NCBI GenBank assembly: GCA_035937155.1
Contig: DASYVJ010000109.1
Span: 62,001 to 126,000, forward strand
Reading direction: 5' to 3'
Source: Palsa-870 sp035937155
GTDB taxonomy: Bacteria > Chloroflexota > Dormibacteria > Dormibacterales > Dormibacteraceae
Length of the DNA stretch: 64,000 bases
How positions within the stretch are numbered: position 1 is the stretch's first letter; each line of letters starts with the position of its first letter. The notes below the pieces were generated by a model. The model searched no databases, was not told where the DNA came from, and saw only the letters and a list, made by a program, of their open reading frames with translations. This document shows positions 17,488 to 25,398 of this stretch, one piece after another. The translations under genes were made by a program, and so were the position numbers.

Positions 17488-18266
17488 GGCTCGGGCTCGT
17501 CCTGGCTGAAGGTAAAGAGGCGGACCTCGCCAGGCTCGCTGAGACCCATGGCCTTTTCGGCGTGCTGGCCGGCTCCGGCAACCCGTTGACGGCAATCAAC
17601 GCGGCCGTATACGCGTCCACGGCCACCGAGTTCGTTCGCGTCGTGACGCGCGTGCGGCTGGGACACGAGCACCCGGTGACCCTCGCCGAGGAGCTCTCCA
17701 TCCTCGACAACGTCAACAACGGTCGAACCATCGTGCTCGCCGACACGGGCGAGCTCGACCCGGAGCCCGCCGCCGATGAGGTCGCCGTGCTGCGCGAGGC
17801 TCTCTCGAGCCGGCCGATTCAGCACGACGGTCCCATCTGGAAAGTGCCCGCCGGGCTGCCCGCGAACGTCGCTGCTCCCAAATCGATCTCTATCACGCCC
17901 AAGCCGGCGCAGCTGGAAGTGCCCTTTTGGCTCACCGGGTCGGCGGCGGGCGAGGTGGGCGACGCAACCGGTCTGCCCGTGCTGGCGCGAGAGCCAAGTT
18001 CGCTGAGCAATCCGAGGCTGGTGGAGCCGGGCGTGGCGGCGATCACCGGAAACTTGAAGCCTGACCGCGAGCTCGTCACCACGTGGGCTGCGGCCGGCGT
18101 GACCCACCTGTTCGTCGAGCTACCCGAAGGCGCCGACCTCGGTCAGATCATGACCCTGGTGTCGCGACACCTGGCGCCTGAAGTCCTCATGCCGCACTTC
18201 CCGCGCGTCATGTCCGAGTCGAAGGTCCCGCTCCCGTGGCCGGGCGACGCAAGACGCAGGGACTAA
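17484..18266 (+). CDS. Short divergent LLM-like protein (LLM3, short partner)
   Basis: 260 residues. It begins MRLGLVLAEGKEADLARLAE, then VVTRVRLGHEHPVTLAEELSILDNVNNGRTIVLAD, recalling the LLM barrel core, but the SEHHF motif and the usual GxGLGYR flavin-phosphate region are lost. It resembles the short partner at 31457 in length, position and N-terminus. The GTG at 17484 overlaps the LLM2 stop, implying coupled translation and possibly an LuxA/LuxB-like heterodimer in which this is the non-catalytic chain. It ends overlapping the convergent thioesterase gene by 4 bp. Confidence 0.75.
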   Translation: MRLGLVLAEGKEADLARLAETHGLFGVLAGSGNPLTAINAAVYASTATEFVRVVTRVRLGHEHPVTLAEELSILDNVNNGRTIVLADTGELDPEPAADEVAVLREALSSRPIQHDGPIWKVPAGLPANVAAPKSISITPKPAQLEVPFWLTGSAAGEVGDATGLPVLAREPSSLSNPRLVEPGVAAITGNLKPDRELVTTWAAAGVTHLFVELPEGADLGQIMTLVSRHLAPEVLMPHFPRVMSESKVPLPWPGDARRRD

Positions 18267-18688
18267 GTCGAGGCCGGAGGTCGGACTGAGTTCAGCGAGT
18301 GGGCCTTGCAGACCACTCCGCCTTCAGTCATCAACTCGACGCTCGCCCAGCGAAAGCGATTCGAGGCGTGATCCACCACCGCCCTGGCCGTGATGCGGTC
18401 ACCCACTTTGGCCGCGCTGAACCAATCGATGTTCAGGTTCACGGTGCGGTTCTGCCACGACGGGTCGAGGTCTGACCGCACCGCGAAGCCCATCGCGGTG
18501 TCTGCGACCAGGCACAGAAACCCCCCATGCACGGCTCCGTCGACGTTGGCGTGACGCTGGTCGCAGACGACCTCGAGCTCGACGCTTCCAGACCCCGCGT
18601 TGAGCAGCCTGATGCCCAGCAGTTCGTAGATGCCGGCGCGCTCCATGCGCGCCGCGATCGACTTCGCCGGGTCGTCGCCGCCCATCAA
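18263..18688 (-). CDS. PaaI-type hotdog thioesterase
   Basis: 141 residues, hotdog fold. The signature HANVDGAVHGGFLCLVADTAMGFAV carries the HGG..A..D active-site pattern of PaaI/YbgC-like acyl-CoA thioesterases, and NLNIDWFSAAKVGDRITARA follows. Last gene of the minus operon that starts at 24512; it overlaps the mutase gene upstream by 4 bp. It probably releases CoA from stalled aromatic or branched acyl-CoA intermediates of the pathway. Confidence 0.85.
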   Translation of the reverse strand: MMGGDDPAKSIAARMERAGIYELLGIRLLNAGSGSVELEVVCDQRHANVDGAVHGGFLCLVADTAMGFAVRSDLDPSWQNRTVNLNIDWFSAAKVGDRITARAVVDHASNRFRWASVELMTEGGVVCKAHSLNSVRPPAST

Positions 18689-20265
18689 ATGACAGCATCC
18701 GGCTGGTATGAGCCGAGCACAGTTCGCAGGGCCTCGCTGATCTCGCCCACCGTCGCATACGCGCGCACCGCCTCGATCGTCGGCTCGATGATCGATCCGC
18801 CATCGCGGGCCACCGCCTCGACGCGCTGCAGCGACTTGCGAACTGCGGCCGAGTCGCGGGACTCGCGCAATCGACGCAGCCTGTCGACCTGCTCAGCTTC
18901 GATCGACGCGTCGATGACAAATGGATCGGGACCGTGCTCTCCCTCCTCGACCACAAAGCAATTCACGCCGATGACTCGCCGGTCACCGCTGTCGATCTGC
19001 GTTTGAATGCGGTAGGCGGACTCTGCGATCCGGCCCTTGAACCAGCCTGATTCGATGCAGGCGAGCGCACCGCCCAGCTCGGCAATCTCGTCCAGCGCCG
19101 CCCGCACCCGTCTTTCTATCTCGGCGGTCAGGGTTTCGATGGCGTAAGAGCCCCCGAGCGGATCGACCACCTTGGTGAGCCCGGTCTCTTCGAGTATCAC
19201 CTGCTGGGTGCGAAGCGCGAGCGTCGCGGCCTCTTCAGTGGGCACGCCGAGCGCTTCGTCGTATGCGGAGGTGTGCAGGGTCTGCACGCCGCCGAGAACC
19301 GCAGCCAGCGCGTTGATGGTCACCCGTACGACGTTCACGAGCGGCTGTTGTGCCGTGAGGTTGGATCCCGCCGAGAACGCGAAGATTCGCAGCGCCCGGC
19401 TGTCCGGGTTCTTCGCGTGGAACTGGTTGCCCATGATGTCGTCCCACACCTTTCTCGCAGCGCGGAACTTCGCGACCTCTTCAAGCAGCTCCATGTCGGC
19501 GGTGAGGAACGTGAAGAGTGAGGGTGCGAAATCGTCCACGGAGAGTCCGCGCTCCACTGCCGCTTCGCAGTAGGCGATGCCGTTGGCAAAAGTGAACGCG
19601 AGCTCCTGCACCGCGCTCGCTCCCGCCTCACGCATGTGGTAACCGCTCATGCTCAGGGGAGTCCAGCTCGGCAAGCGCCTGGCGCAGTACTCGATAACGT
19701 CTGCCGCGATGCGAAGGCCCGCCCGCGGCGGATAGATCTGCGTCCCGCGCGCGATGTACTCCTTCAGAACGTCGTTCTGAATCAGGATCTTGACCGCGTT
19801 GGGGTCATGTCCCTTCTTCTCCGCGAACGCCACGTTGAGGGCAAGCCACAGGTGGCCGATGGAGTTGGCCGTCGTGCGGATCTGCCGGATGCTTTCGAGC
19901 GGGATGCCGTCGAACAGAAGCTCCATGTCGGCCAGAGAGTCGATCGCGACACCGACGCGACCGACCTCGCCGCGCGCGTGAGGGTGGTCGGAGTCGAGGC
20001 CGAGCTGCGTGGGCAGGTCGAGCGCGACGGAAAAGCCGGTCTGGCCTTGCCGGAGAAGCTCCTTGAAGCGGCCGTTCGTTTGCTCCGCTGACCCGAAGCC
20101 CGCGTACTGGCCCATGATCCACGGCCGTTCGAGGTACATCCGCCGCGTGATGCCGCGCGTGAACGGCGGCTCACCGGGGAGACCCGGCTCGGTGGCTCTT
20201 GCCTCGGCGACCTGGGCCTCGCCGTAGACGGGCTCGAGCGGTATCCCGGATCGCGTTTCAGCCAA
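18685..20265 (-). CDS. Coenzyme B12-dependent acyl-CoA mutase, catalytic (large) subunit
   Basis: 526 residues, the catalytic TIM barrel of the methylmalonyl-/isobutyryl-CoA mutase family (WIMGQYAGFGSAEQTN, GFSVALDLPTQLG, SISGYHMREAGAS-like MSGYHMREAGAS, VDPLGGSYAIE). It has no C-terminal B12-binding domain, so a separate small subunit is needed; none is in the window. The position that is Tyr in methylmalonyl-CoA mutase and Phe in isobutyryl-CoA mutase is Thr40 by eye (GITRRMY), while the second selectivity residue looks like Arg (YPPRAGLRI). The substrate may therefore be unusual. It overlaps neighbours on both sides within one operon. Confidence 0.88.
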   Translation of the reverse strand: MAETRSGIPLEPVYGEAQVAEARATEPGLPGEPPFTRGITRRMYLERPWIMGQYAGFGSAEQTNGRFKELLRQGQTGFSVALDLPTQLGLDSDHPHARGEVGRVGVAIDSLADMELLFDGIPLESIRQIRTTANSIGHLWLALNVAFAEKKGHDPNAVKILIQNDVLKEYIARGTQIYPPRAGLRIAADVIEYCARRLPSWTPLSMSGYHMREAGASAVQELAFTFANGIAYCEAAVERGLSVDDFAPSLFTFLTADMELLEEVAKFRAARKVWDDIMGNQFHAKNPDSRALRIFAFSAGSNLTAQQPLVNVVRVTINALAAVLGGVQTLHTSAYDEALGVPTEEAATLALRTQQVILEETGLTKVVDPLGGSYAIETLTAEIERRVRAALDEIAELGGALACIESGWFKGRIAESAYRIQTQIDSGDRRVIGVNCFVVEEGEHGPDPFVIDASIEAEQVDRLRRLRESRDSAAVRKSLQRVEAVARDGGSIIEPTIEAVRAYATVGEISEALRTVLGSYQPDAVI

Positions 20266-21790
20266 CGGTTTTTGTCACTAGCTCGAGGATGGCTTTGCGG
20301 TTGATCTTGCCGGCGGGCGTCTGCGGGATGGAGTCCACAAAGTCGATTCGCTTCGGCCGCTTGAACTGCGCCAGGCCCCGGCGGCACAGGTCGAACAGCC
20401 GATCGCGATCAGGGGCCGTACCGCTGCGAACCACCACTACGGCGGTGACGGCCTGACCCCAATCGGGATCCGGCACGCCGAGCACGACGGCGTCGGCCAC
20501 GGACGGGTCGGTCTTCAGCAGGTCCTCGACCTCGCGCGGGTACACGTTGTAGCCGCCGGAGATGATCATGTCGTTCTTCCGGTCGACGATCGTGATGTAG
20601 CCGCCGTCGTCCCGCCACGCCATGTCACCCGTCCACAGCCGGCCGTCGCGCAGTGCCTTGCCCGTCGCCTCCTCCATGCCCCAGTAGCCGGCCATCACGT
20701 GCTCCCCGCCGACGACGAGCTCGCCCACGTTGCCGGTCGCGACCGGTGCACCGTCCTCGCCGACGATTTCCAGCTCCACGCCGAGGCATGGCCGGCCCGC
20801 CGATCCCAGGCGCGTGCCCGCCCCGCGCTCGTCGTGGTCTTTCTGTGTGAGGACGGTGAGCGGCGGGATCGCCTCCACCATTCCATAAAACTGCACCATG
20901 CGCCCGGCGAGCATCGCGTTGGCCGCGCGGATGCGGTCAGGCGCCATCGGCGAGCCGGCGTATGCGACGCGGCGCAAGCTCGCCAGGTCGTGGCCCGACA
21001 GGTCGTTCGCGATCACGCGCTCGATCATGGTCGGCACCCAGACGGTGCCCGTGACGTGGTGCTTCTCGACGAGGCCCACGGCTTCCAACGGATCGAACTT
21101 CGACAGCACCACCTGGCACGCGCCCATCGCGATGTGAGGGAGCACGAACAATCCCGAAGCGTGCGTGATCGGTCCCGCGTGCAGCCACACATCCAAAGAG
21201 CTCAGACCGCCTTCGAACAGGTTGACCAGGAAGTCCACCGTGCTTGCCAACCGGTTGCCGACGGTTCGCATGCACCCCTTCGGGCGCCCGGTGGTGCCGG
21301 ACGAGTAGTTGATGGAGACCAGCTCGCTTGGCGAGCGCCGCGCGCGATTGGGATTCGGGCTTGCCGCCGCGAGCAGCTCCTCGTACCGCAGTCCGGGCCC
21401 CTGCTCCACACCCACCACGACGTCCAGGCCGCCGAGGCGATCCAGCAGCTCCTCGGCCGCTCCCGCGAAACCCTCGCCATAGATCAACCCACGCGCCTTG
21501 CTGTCGTTGGCGATGAAAGCCCAGTCGGCGGAGGTCAGCCGCGTGTTGACCGGAACGCGAACCAATCCGGCACGCGAGAGAGCGAGGTCGGCCTCGATGT
21601 ACTGGTGGGCGTTGTGCTGAAGGTCGATTACACGATCACCCGGCTTCAGCCCGGAGCCGAGCATCGCGTTGGCCAGGCGGTTGACGCGGTCATCCAGCTC
21701 TCGATATCTGATCGTGCGGTCGCCGTCGATCACCGCCGGTCGATCAGGGTAGAGGGAAGTGGTCCGTTCGAGGATGGAGCCGACGTCCAT
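20258..21790 (-). CDS. Acyl-CoA synthetase (AMP-forming ligase)
   Basis: 510 residues, ANL superfamily. Motifs: YSSGTTGRPKG (ATP phosphate loop), GRLWTGDMAWRDDGGYITIVDRKNDMIISGGYNVYP, and the catalytic Lys in TPAGKINRKAIL. It activates a carboxylic acid to its CoA thioester through an acyl-adenylate. ATG 21790 overlaps the thiolase stop (ATGA); a longer upstream frame lies inside the thiolase gene and is rejected. The 3' end overlaps the mutase start by 8 bp. The carboxylate substrate is unknown; a second ligase lies at 53013. Confidence 0.92.
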   Translation of the reverse strand: MDVGSILERTTSLYPDRPAVIDGDRTIRYRELDDRVNRLANAMLGSGLKPGDRVIDLQHNAHQYIEADLALSRAGLVRVPVNTRLTSADWAFIANDSKARGLIYGEGFAGAAEELLDRLGGLDVVVGVEQGPGLRYEELLAAASPNPNRARRSPSELVSINYSSGTTGRPKGCMRTVGNRLASTVDFLVNLFEGGLSSLDVWLHAGPITHASGLFVLPHIAMGACQVVLSKFDPLEAVGLVEKHHVTGTVWVPTMIERVIANDLSGHDLASLRRVAYAGSPMAPDRIRAANAMLAGRMVQFYGMVEAIPPLTVLTQKDHDERGAGTRLGSAGRPCLGVELEIVGEDGAPVATGNVGELVVGGEHVMAGYWGMEEATGKALRDGRLWTGDMAWRDDGGYITIVDRKNDMIISGGYNVYPREVEDLLKTDPSVADAVVLGVPDPDWGQAVTAVVVVRSGTAPDRDRLFDLCRRGLAQFKRPKRIDFVDSIPQTPAGKINRKAILELVTKTVG

Positions 21791-22950
21791 CAGTTTTTCT
21801 GGAGGATGTGGACGCAGCTGCTCGCCGCGTCGCCGTCGAGGAAACCGCCGACGCAGTGCGTGAGACCTGTCCGTGCGCCTTCGACCTGGCGAGGACCCGC
21901 TTCTCCGCGCAGCTGAGTCACCACCTCGTGCACCTGGGCGACGCCAGTGGCGCCGAGAGGATGGCCTTTCGACAGCAGGCCTCCGCTTGTCGACACGGGT
22001 ATCCGTCCGCCCAGCGCGGTCTCCCCGTCGGCGACCAACCGGCCTCCCTCGCCCCGCCTGCAGAGCATCAGGTCCTCGTAATGGATGATCTCCGTGGCGG
22101 TGAACGCGTCGTGCACCTCTGCGATGTCGATGTCGCGCGGGTCCACGCCGGCCATCTCGTATGCCGCGCGGGCGGCGCGCCGATCGATGTCGAACCATCC
22201 GAGCGGTCCTACGCGGTAGCCGCCCGACGTGAGGCTCGTCGCCAGCACCCGCACCAGCCGCTTCATGCCGAGTCGCTGCGCCGCAGCCTCCGAGACCACG
22301 ACCGCGGCCGCGGCGCCATCGCCGGTCGGACAGCAAGAGAGGCGCGTGAACGGCTCCGCGATCATCGGCGCGGCCAGCACGTCTTCGACGGTGATCAGCT
22401 CGCGGTACTGCGCATAAGGGTTCTGTGATGCGTGCCGGCGGTTCTTGACCGCCACCGCCGCGAGCATCTCGGGAGTGGTGCCCGTCTCCGCCATATAGGC
22501 CTTGGCTGCCATGGCGAAGAAAGCCGGCGGCGTAAAGCCGAACTCGCCTTCGAGCTCCATGCCGTCGGACGTGAGCGGCCGCCCTCGCTCGGCCCGGGAC
22601 GAGAGCTTTTCGATGCCGACGGCGAGCGCGATGTCATAGATACCCGTCAGCACGGCGAAGACCGCTTCGCGAAATGCGCTTGAACCAGACGCGCAGAAGT
22701 TGCCGACGCCGGTGATTGGGATGTCACGGATTCCGGACTCCCACAGCACCAGCTGGCCGACACCGTTTTCGCGACCGTGAAGCCGGCCCGTTCGAGCGTG
22801 GCCGGCGTACGCGATCTGGACCTGAGAGCCTTCGATGCCCGCATCGTCGAGCGCGCCCAGCACCGCTTCGCGGCCCAGGTCGGCCAGCGACCGTTCCGGA
22901 AACTTGCCGAACCTCGTCATCCCGACACCTGCGACGAGTGCCCTGGTCAT
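21790..22950 (-). CDS. Thiolase-domain protein (SCP-x/acetyl-CoA acetyltransferase-like)
   Basis: 386 residues. The nucleophilic Cys is in GVGNFCASGSSAF; HDAFTATEI and GGLLSKGHPLGATGVAQVHEVV give the other active-site His/Cys region. It belongs to the SCP-x/'lipid-transfer' thiolase subfamily that works with a DUF35 OB-fold partner, encoded immediately upstream with a 4-bp ATGA overlap. It would carry out retro-Claisen C-C cleavage, or retro-aldol cleavage as in sterol side-chain degradation. The start at ATG 22950 fits the normal N-terminus. Confidence 0.9.
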   Translation of the reverse strand: MTRALVAGVGMTRFGKFPERSLADLGREAVLGALDDAGIEGSQVQIAYAGHARTGRLHGRENGVGQLVLWESGIRDIPITGVGNFCASGSSAFREAVFAVLTGIYDIALAVGIEKLSSRAERGRPLTSDGMELEGEFGFTPPAFFAMAAKAYMAETGTTPEMLAAVAVKNRRHASQNPYAQYRELITVEDVLAAPMIAEPFTRLSCCPTGDGAAAAVVVSEAAAQRLGMKRLVRVLATSLTSGGYRVGPLGWFDIDRRAARAAYEMAGVDPRDIDIAEVHDAFTATEIIHYEDLMLCRRGEGGRLVADGETALGGRIPVSTSGGLLSKGHPLGATGVAQVHEVVTQLRGEAGPRQVEGARTGLTHCVGGFLDGDAASSCVHILQKN

Positions 22951-23306
22951 CAGCGGACGGGCTCGAACGCGAACCCGGGGTGGCCCTCGCGAACTGAGGC
23001 CGGCACTGCCTGAACCGGAGTTCCCGGCGGCGCCGGCGCTGTGAGCAGCGCGAACAGTCTCGGACCTTCGGCGAGGTCGATCAGTGCCACGTCGATCGGC
23101 TTGTCGAAGCCCGCCGGAGGCGTGACCACGTGCGTGGTCGAGATCACGCTGCCGCTCCCAGCCAACTCCATCGGCGATAGTTCCCGGCCGCTGCACTGGC
23201 CGCACACGTGTCGGGCTGGAAACGCAACGGCTCCGCAGCTCTCGCACCGCGAGCCCGTGAGTCGTGCCACGCCATCGTCGATGGTGAAGAGTCCTGCGAG
23301 ATCCAT
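22950..23306 (-). CDS. Zn-ribbon/OB-fold (DUF35) acyl-CoA-associated protein
   Basis: 118 residues. An N-terminal rubredoxin-like Zn ribbon (CESC...CGQC, two CxxC pairs) precedes an OB-fold domain (GSGSVISTTHVVTPPAGFDKPIDVALIDL). Proteins of this type bind acyl-CoA and associate with SCP-x thiolases or MaoC hydratases. The ATGA overlap with the thiolase gene supports a complex. It lies 1 bp after the aldolase gene. Confidence 0.9.
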   Translation of the reverse strand: MDLAGLFTIDDGVARLTGSRCESCGAVAFPARHVCGQCSGRELSPMELAGSGSVISTTHVVTPPAGFDKPIDVALIDLAEGPRLFALLTAPAPPGTPVQAVPASVREGHPGFAFEPVR

Positions 23307-23307
23307 C

Positions 23308-24072
23308 CTACTTCTCGAGCGAGCGCCTCAGATCCGCCGACGCCGTGAACAGCATCAGCTCGTTGTTGCTCACCGTCACGAACCGGACTCCGTGTTCGAC
23401 CCAGAAGTGCGCGGACGGCGCGTCGGGCACCCAGATGCCCACTGCGACACCGCGCTCCCCGGCCCGATTCACGATCTCGGAGATCGCCTCGCGCACCTTC
23501 GGATGGTCGAACTGTCCTGGCAGCCCGAGCGATGTCGACAGGTCATAAGGTCCGATGAACACCACGTCGAGGCCGTCAATCGCGAGGATGCTGCCCAGGT
23601 CCGACGTGGCAAGGCGCGCCTCCACCTGTAGGACCACCAATGGCTGGGGCGCATCTTGCGCGGTGAGTGACGTAAAAGGCTTGCCCGAGTAGTGCAGCTG
23701 CCGGGTCGATGGCGAGGATCCCCGGCTGCCCTGTGGCGGAAAGCGGGTCAAGCGCACCGCCGCGGCGCCTGCTTCGGCCGACGTGACACCGGGGATGACG
23801 ATACCGGCCGCTCCGAGATCGAGCGCCTTGCCAACCTCCTGGGGGGCGCTTTGCGGAACCCGGACGAACGGGGTCGTCTGCGACGCCTCTGCCGCGCGGA
23901 TCAGGTGGGGCAGACCTTCCGGGCCATAAGGGCCGTGCTCCATGTCGAGGATGACGAAGTCCCAGCCCGACCAGCCGAGGATCTCCACGACCTCTGGGCT
24001 TGGGGTCTGCACCCAGGTGCCGTAGAGCACCTGCTTGGCCGCGAGCGCCTGCCTAAGGCGCTCAGGGTTCAT
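23308..24072 (-). CDS. HpcH/HpaI-type class II aldolase / citrate-lyase-like protein
   Basis: 254 residues, 2-keto-3-deoxy-acid or 4-hydroxy-2-oxo-heptanedioate aldolase family. Landmarks are DFVILDMEHGPYG, RVPQSAPQEVGKALDLGAAGIVIPGV, VLQVEARLA (metal-ligand Glu region) and VVFIGPYDLSTSLG. The catalytic metal-binding Glu and Asp are present. It would split a hydroxy-oxoacid into pyruvate plus an aldehyde, or act on a malyl-CoA-like thioester. Overlaps the MaoC gene upstream by 4 bp. Confidence 0.9.
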   Translation of the reverse strand: MNPERLRQALAAKQVLYGTWVQTPSPEVVEILGWSGWDFVILDMEHGPYGPEGLPHLIRAAEASQTTPFVRVPQSAPQEVGKALDLGAAGIVIPGVTSAEAGAAAVRLTRFPPQGSRGSSPSTRQLHYSGKPFTSLTAQDAPQPLVVLQVEARLATSDLGSILAIDGLDVVFIGPYDLSTSLGLPGQFDHPKVREAISEIVNRAGERGVAVGIWVPDAPSAHFWVEHGVRFVTVSNNELMLFTASADLRRSLEK

Positions 24073-24512
24073 GAGCCGGGTGTCTTGTGGAGAAGGATCT
24101 TGATCGTCCCCGCGACGCAGACGTTCTGGTGCTGGTTGCAGATCTCAAACGCGAGGTCTGCGATGCCGCGTCGCTCGCCCTTCGGCTGCAGACCTTCGAT
24201 CTTTGACGTATATGTGATCGTGTCGCCGAGCAGGACTGGGTTCACGAAGCGGATGCGGTCAAACCCGTACAGCGCCACGACCTTATGTCCGGAGATCGGC
24301 GCCAGGCCCGTCATCATCGAAACCAGCAGAAGACCGTGCGCGATGCGTGTTCCAAACGGGCCCTTGGCGGCAAAGGCCGCGTCGTTGTGCAGGGGACTCC
24401 AGTCTCCGCTGACCGCACTGAACAGCGCGATGTCCGTTTCGGTGATGGTCCGGCCGCGAGTGCTCGCGAACACGTCGCCCACGGCCAACTCGTCGAAATA
24501 TTTGTCCAGCAA
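24069..24512 (-). CDS. MaoC-like hydratase
   Basis: About 147 residues, hotdog-fold enoyl-CoA hydratase family. The active-site motif is SGDWSPLHNDAAFAAKGPFGTRIAHGLL, the D..H and G.. pattern of R-specific or mesaconyl-CoA hydratases. The start is taken at TTG 24512, preceded by GGGAGGGG at about 6 bases and giving the family-like YFDELAVGD N-terminus; an in-frame TTG at 24569 would add 19 residues. It heads the minus operon and faces operator site C. Confidence 0.87.
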   Translation of the reverse strand: MLDKYFDELAVGDVFASTRGRTITETDIALFSAVSGDWSPLHNDAAFAAKGPFGTRIAHGLLLVSMMTGLAPISGHKVVALYGFDRIRFVNPVLLGDTITYTSKIEGLQPKGERRGIADLAFEICNQHQNVCVAGTIKILLHKTPGS

Positions 24513-24593
24513 AGGGGTCCCCTCCCAATGGGCCGAGCGAGCCGGCAAATCATATACCTGGCGCGTCAATTTCAGGACGACATTCGCATCCTA

Positions 24594-24607
24594 AACGAAC
24601 GCTCGTT
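24594..24607. promoter_or_regulatory. Operator-like palindrome, site C
   Basis: AACGAACGCTCGTT inside CTAAACGAACGCTCGTTAG, one of the best copies of the shared palindrome. It lies between the divergent MaoC (minus) and SDR (plus) genes. On the plus strand a TAGAAT at 24615-24620 follows at promoter spacing, so the site covers the -35 region, and the SDR GTG at 24627 would be at or next to the transcription start. Confidence 0.82.
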
Positions 24608-24614
24608 AGCCAAT

Positions 24615-24620
24615 TAGAAT
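24615..24620 (+). promoter_or_regulatory. Predicted -10 element for leaderless SDR transcript
   Basis: TAGAAT, with six bases between it and the GTG start at 24627; the -35 region would fall inside operator site C. The spacing leaves no room for a ribosome-binding site, so the mRNA is probably leaderless. The same arrangement recurs at 42470-42475. Confidence 0.55.
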
Positions 24621-24626
24621 GCAACG

Positions 24627-25379
24627 GTGAAATTTGCCGGCCAGACCGCGATCGTCACCGGCGCAGGCCGAGGCATGGGCCGGGCGGTCGCCCTCGGACT
24701 GGCGGCTGAAGGCGCCAACGTCGTTGTCGCCGAGGTGGACGACGCTGCCGCGAAAGAGGTCGTCGACGAGATCGAGGAGGCCGGCGCGCGCGGATTGGCT
24801 GTAAAAGTCGACATCAGCAGCGTCGCGGATGTACGCCGGCTTTTCGAAAGAACGCTCGCCGAGTTCGGTGGCGTCGACATCCTCATCAACAACGCCGGGA
24901 TCGGGATCGCCAAGCCGCTGGTCGACTACACCGAGGCCGATTGGGACAAGCAGCTGGGCGTCAACCTCAAGGGCATGTTCTTCGCCACCCAGGAGGCTGC
25001 GCGAGTGATGATCCCCAAGCGCCGCGGCAAGATCGTGAACTTTGCTTCGACGGCAGCCTTTGTGTCGTCCTCCACCCCGGAGACCGCCTATGACATCAGC
25101 AAGGGCGGTGTCCGCCAGCTCACGATCTCGGTGGCGGCCGAGCTCGCGCCCTACGGCATCAACGTGAATGCGGTCGCGCCCGGGACGATCATGACCGAGC
25201 TGACCCTGCGCGTCCTCAACACTGAGGAGAAGATGGCCAGGGCGTCGGCCAAGATCCCGCTCGGCCGCCTGGGTAAGCCAGAGGACATGGTCGGGCCGGT
25301 CCTCTTTTTGTGCTCGGACGAAGCGAACTACGTCACCGGCCACGTATTGGTGGTCGATGGGGGATGGTTGCTCTACTAG
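24627..25379 (+). CDS. Short-chain dehydrogenase/reductase (SDR)
   Basis: 250 residues, classical SDR: TGAGRGMGRAVAL, NNAGIGIAKPL, catalytic YDISK, and VVDGGWLLY at the end. Close paralog of the SDR at 12199. First gene of a plus-strand operon that runs to 32236 (MFS, LLM4, epimerase, LLM5, cyclodeaminase-like, LLM6, LLM7). GTG 24627 is chosen; no in-frame upstream start exists, and a -10 box lies only six bases away. Confidence 0.92.
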   Translation: MKFAGQTAIVTGAGRGMGRAVALGLAAEGANVVVAEVDDAAAKEVVDEIEEAGARGLAVKVDISSVADVRRLFERTLAEFGGVDILINNAGIGIAKPLVDYTEADWDKQLGVNLKGMFFATQEAARVMIPKRRGKIVNFASTAAFVSSSTPETAYDISKGGVRQLTISVAAELAPYGINVNAVAPGTIMTELTLRVLNTEEKMARASAKIPLGRLGKPEDMVGPVLFLCSDEANYVTGHVLVVDGGWLLY

Positions 25380-25398
25380 TTGAACATGCGCCCTGCGC
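25380..25398 (+). repeat. 19-bp repeat at a translation start, copy 1
   Basis: TTGAACATGCGCCCTGCGC, identical to 29554-29572. In both places the ATG inside the repeat is a candidate start codon, giving the same N-terminal MRPA in two unrelated proteins. Confidence 0.8.

Noticed and set aside
20699..21916. 405-codon plus-strand frame opposite the acyl-CoA ligase
   Set aside because: Antisense shadow; no domain recognised and the ligase motifs on the minus strand are unmistakable.
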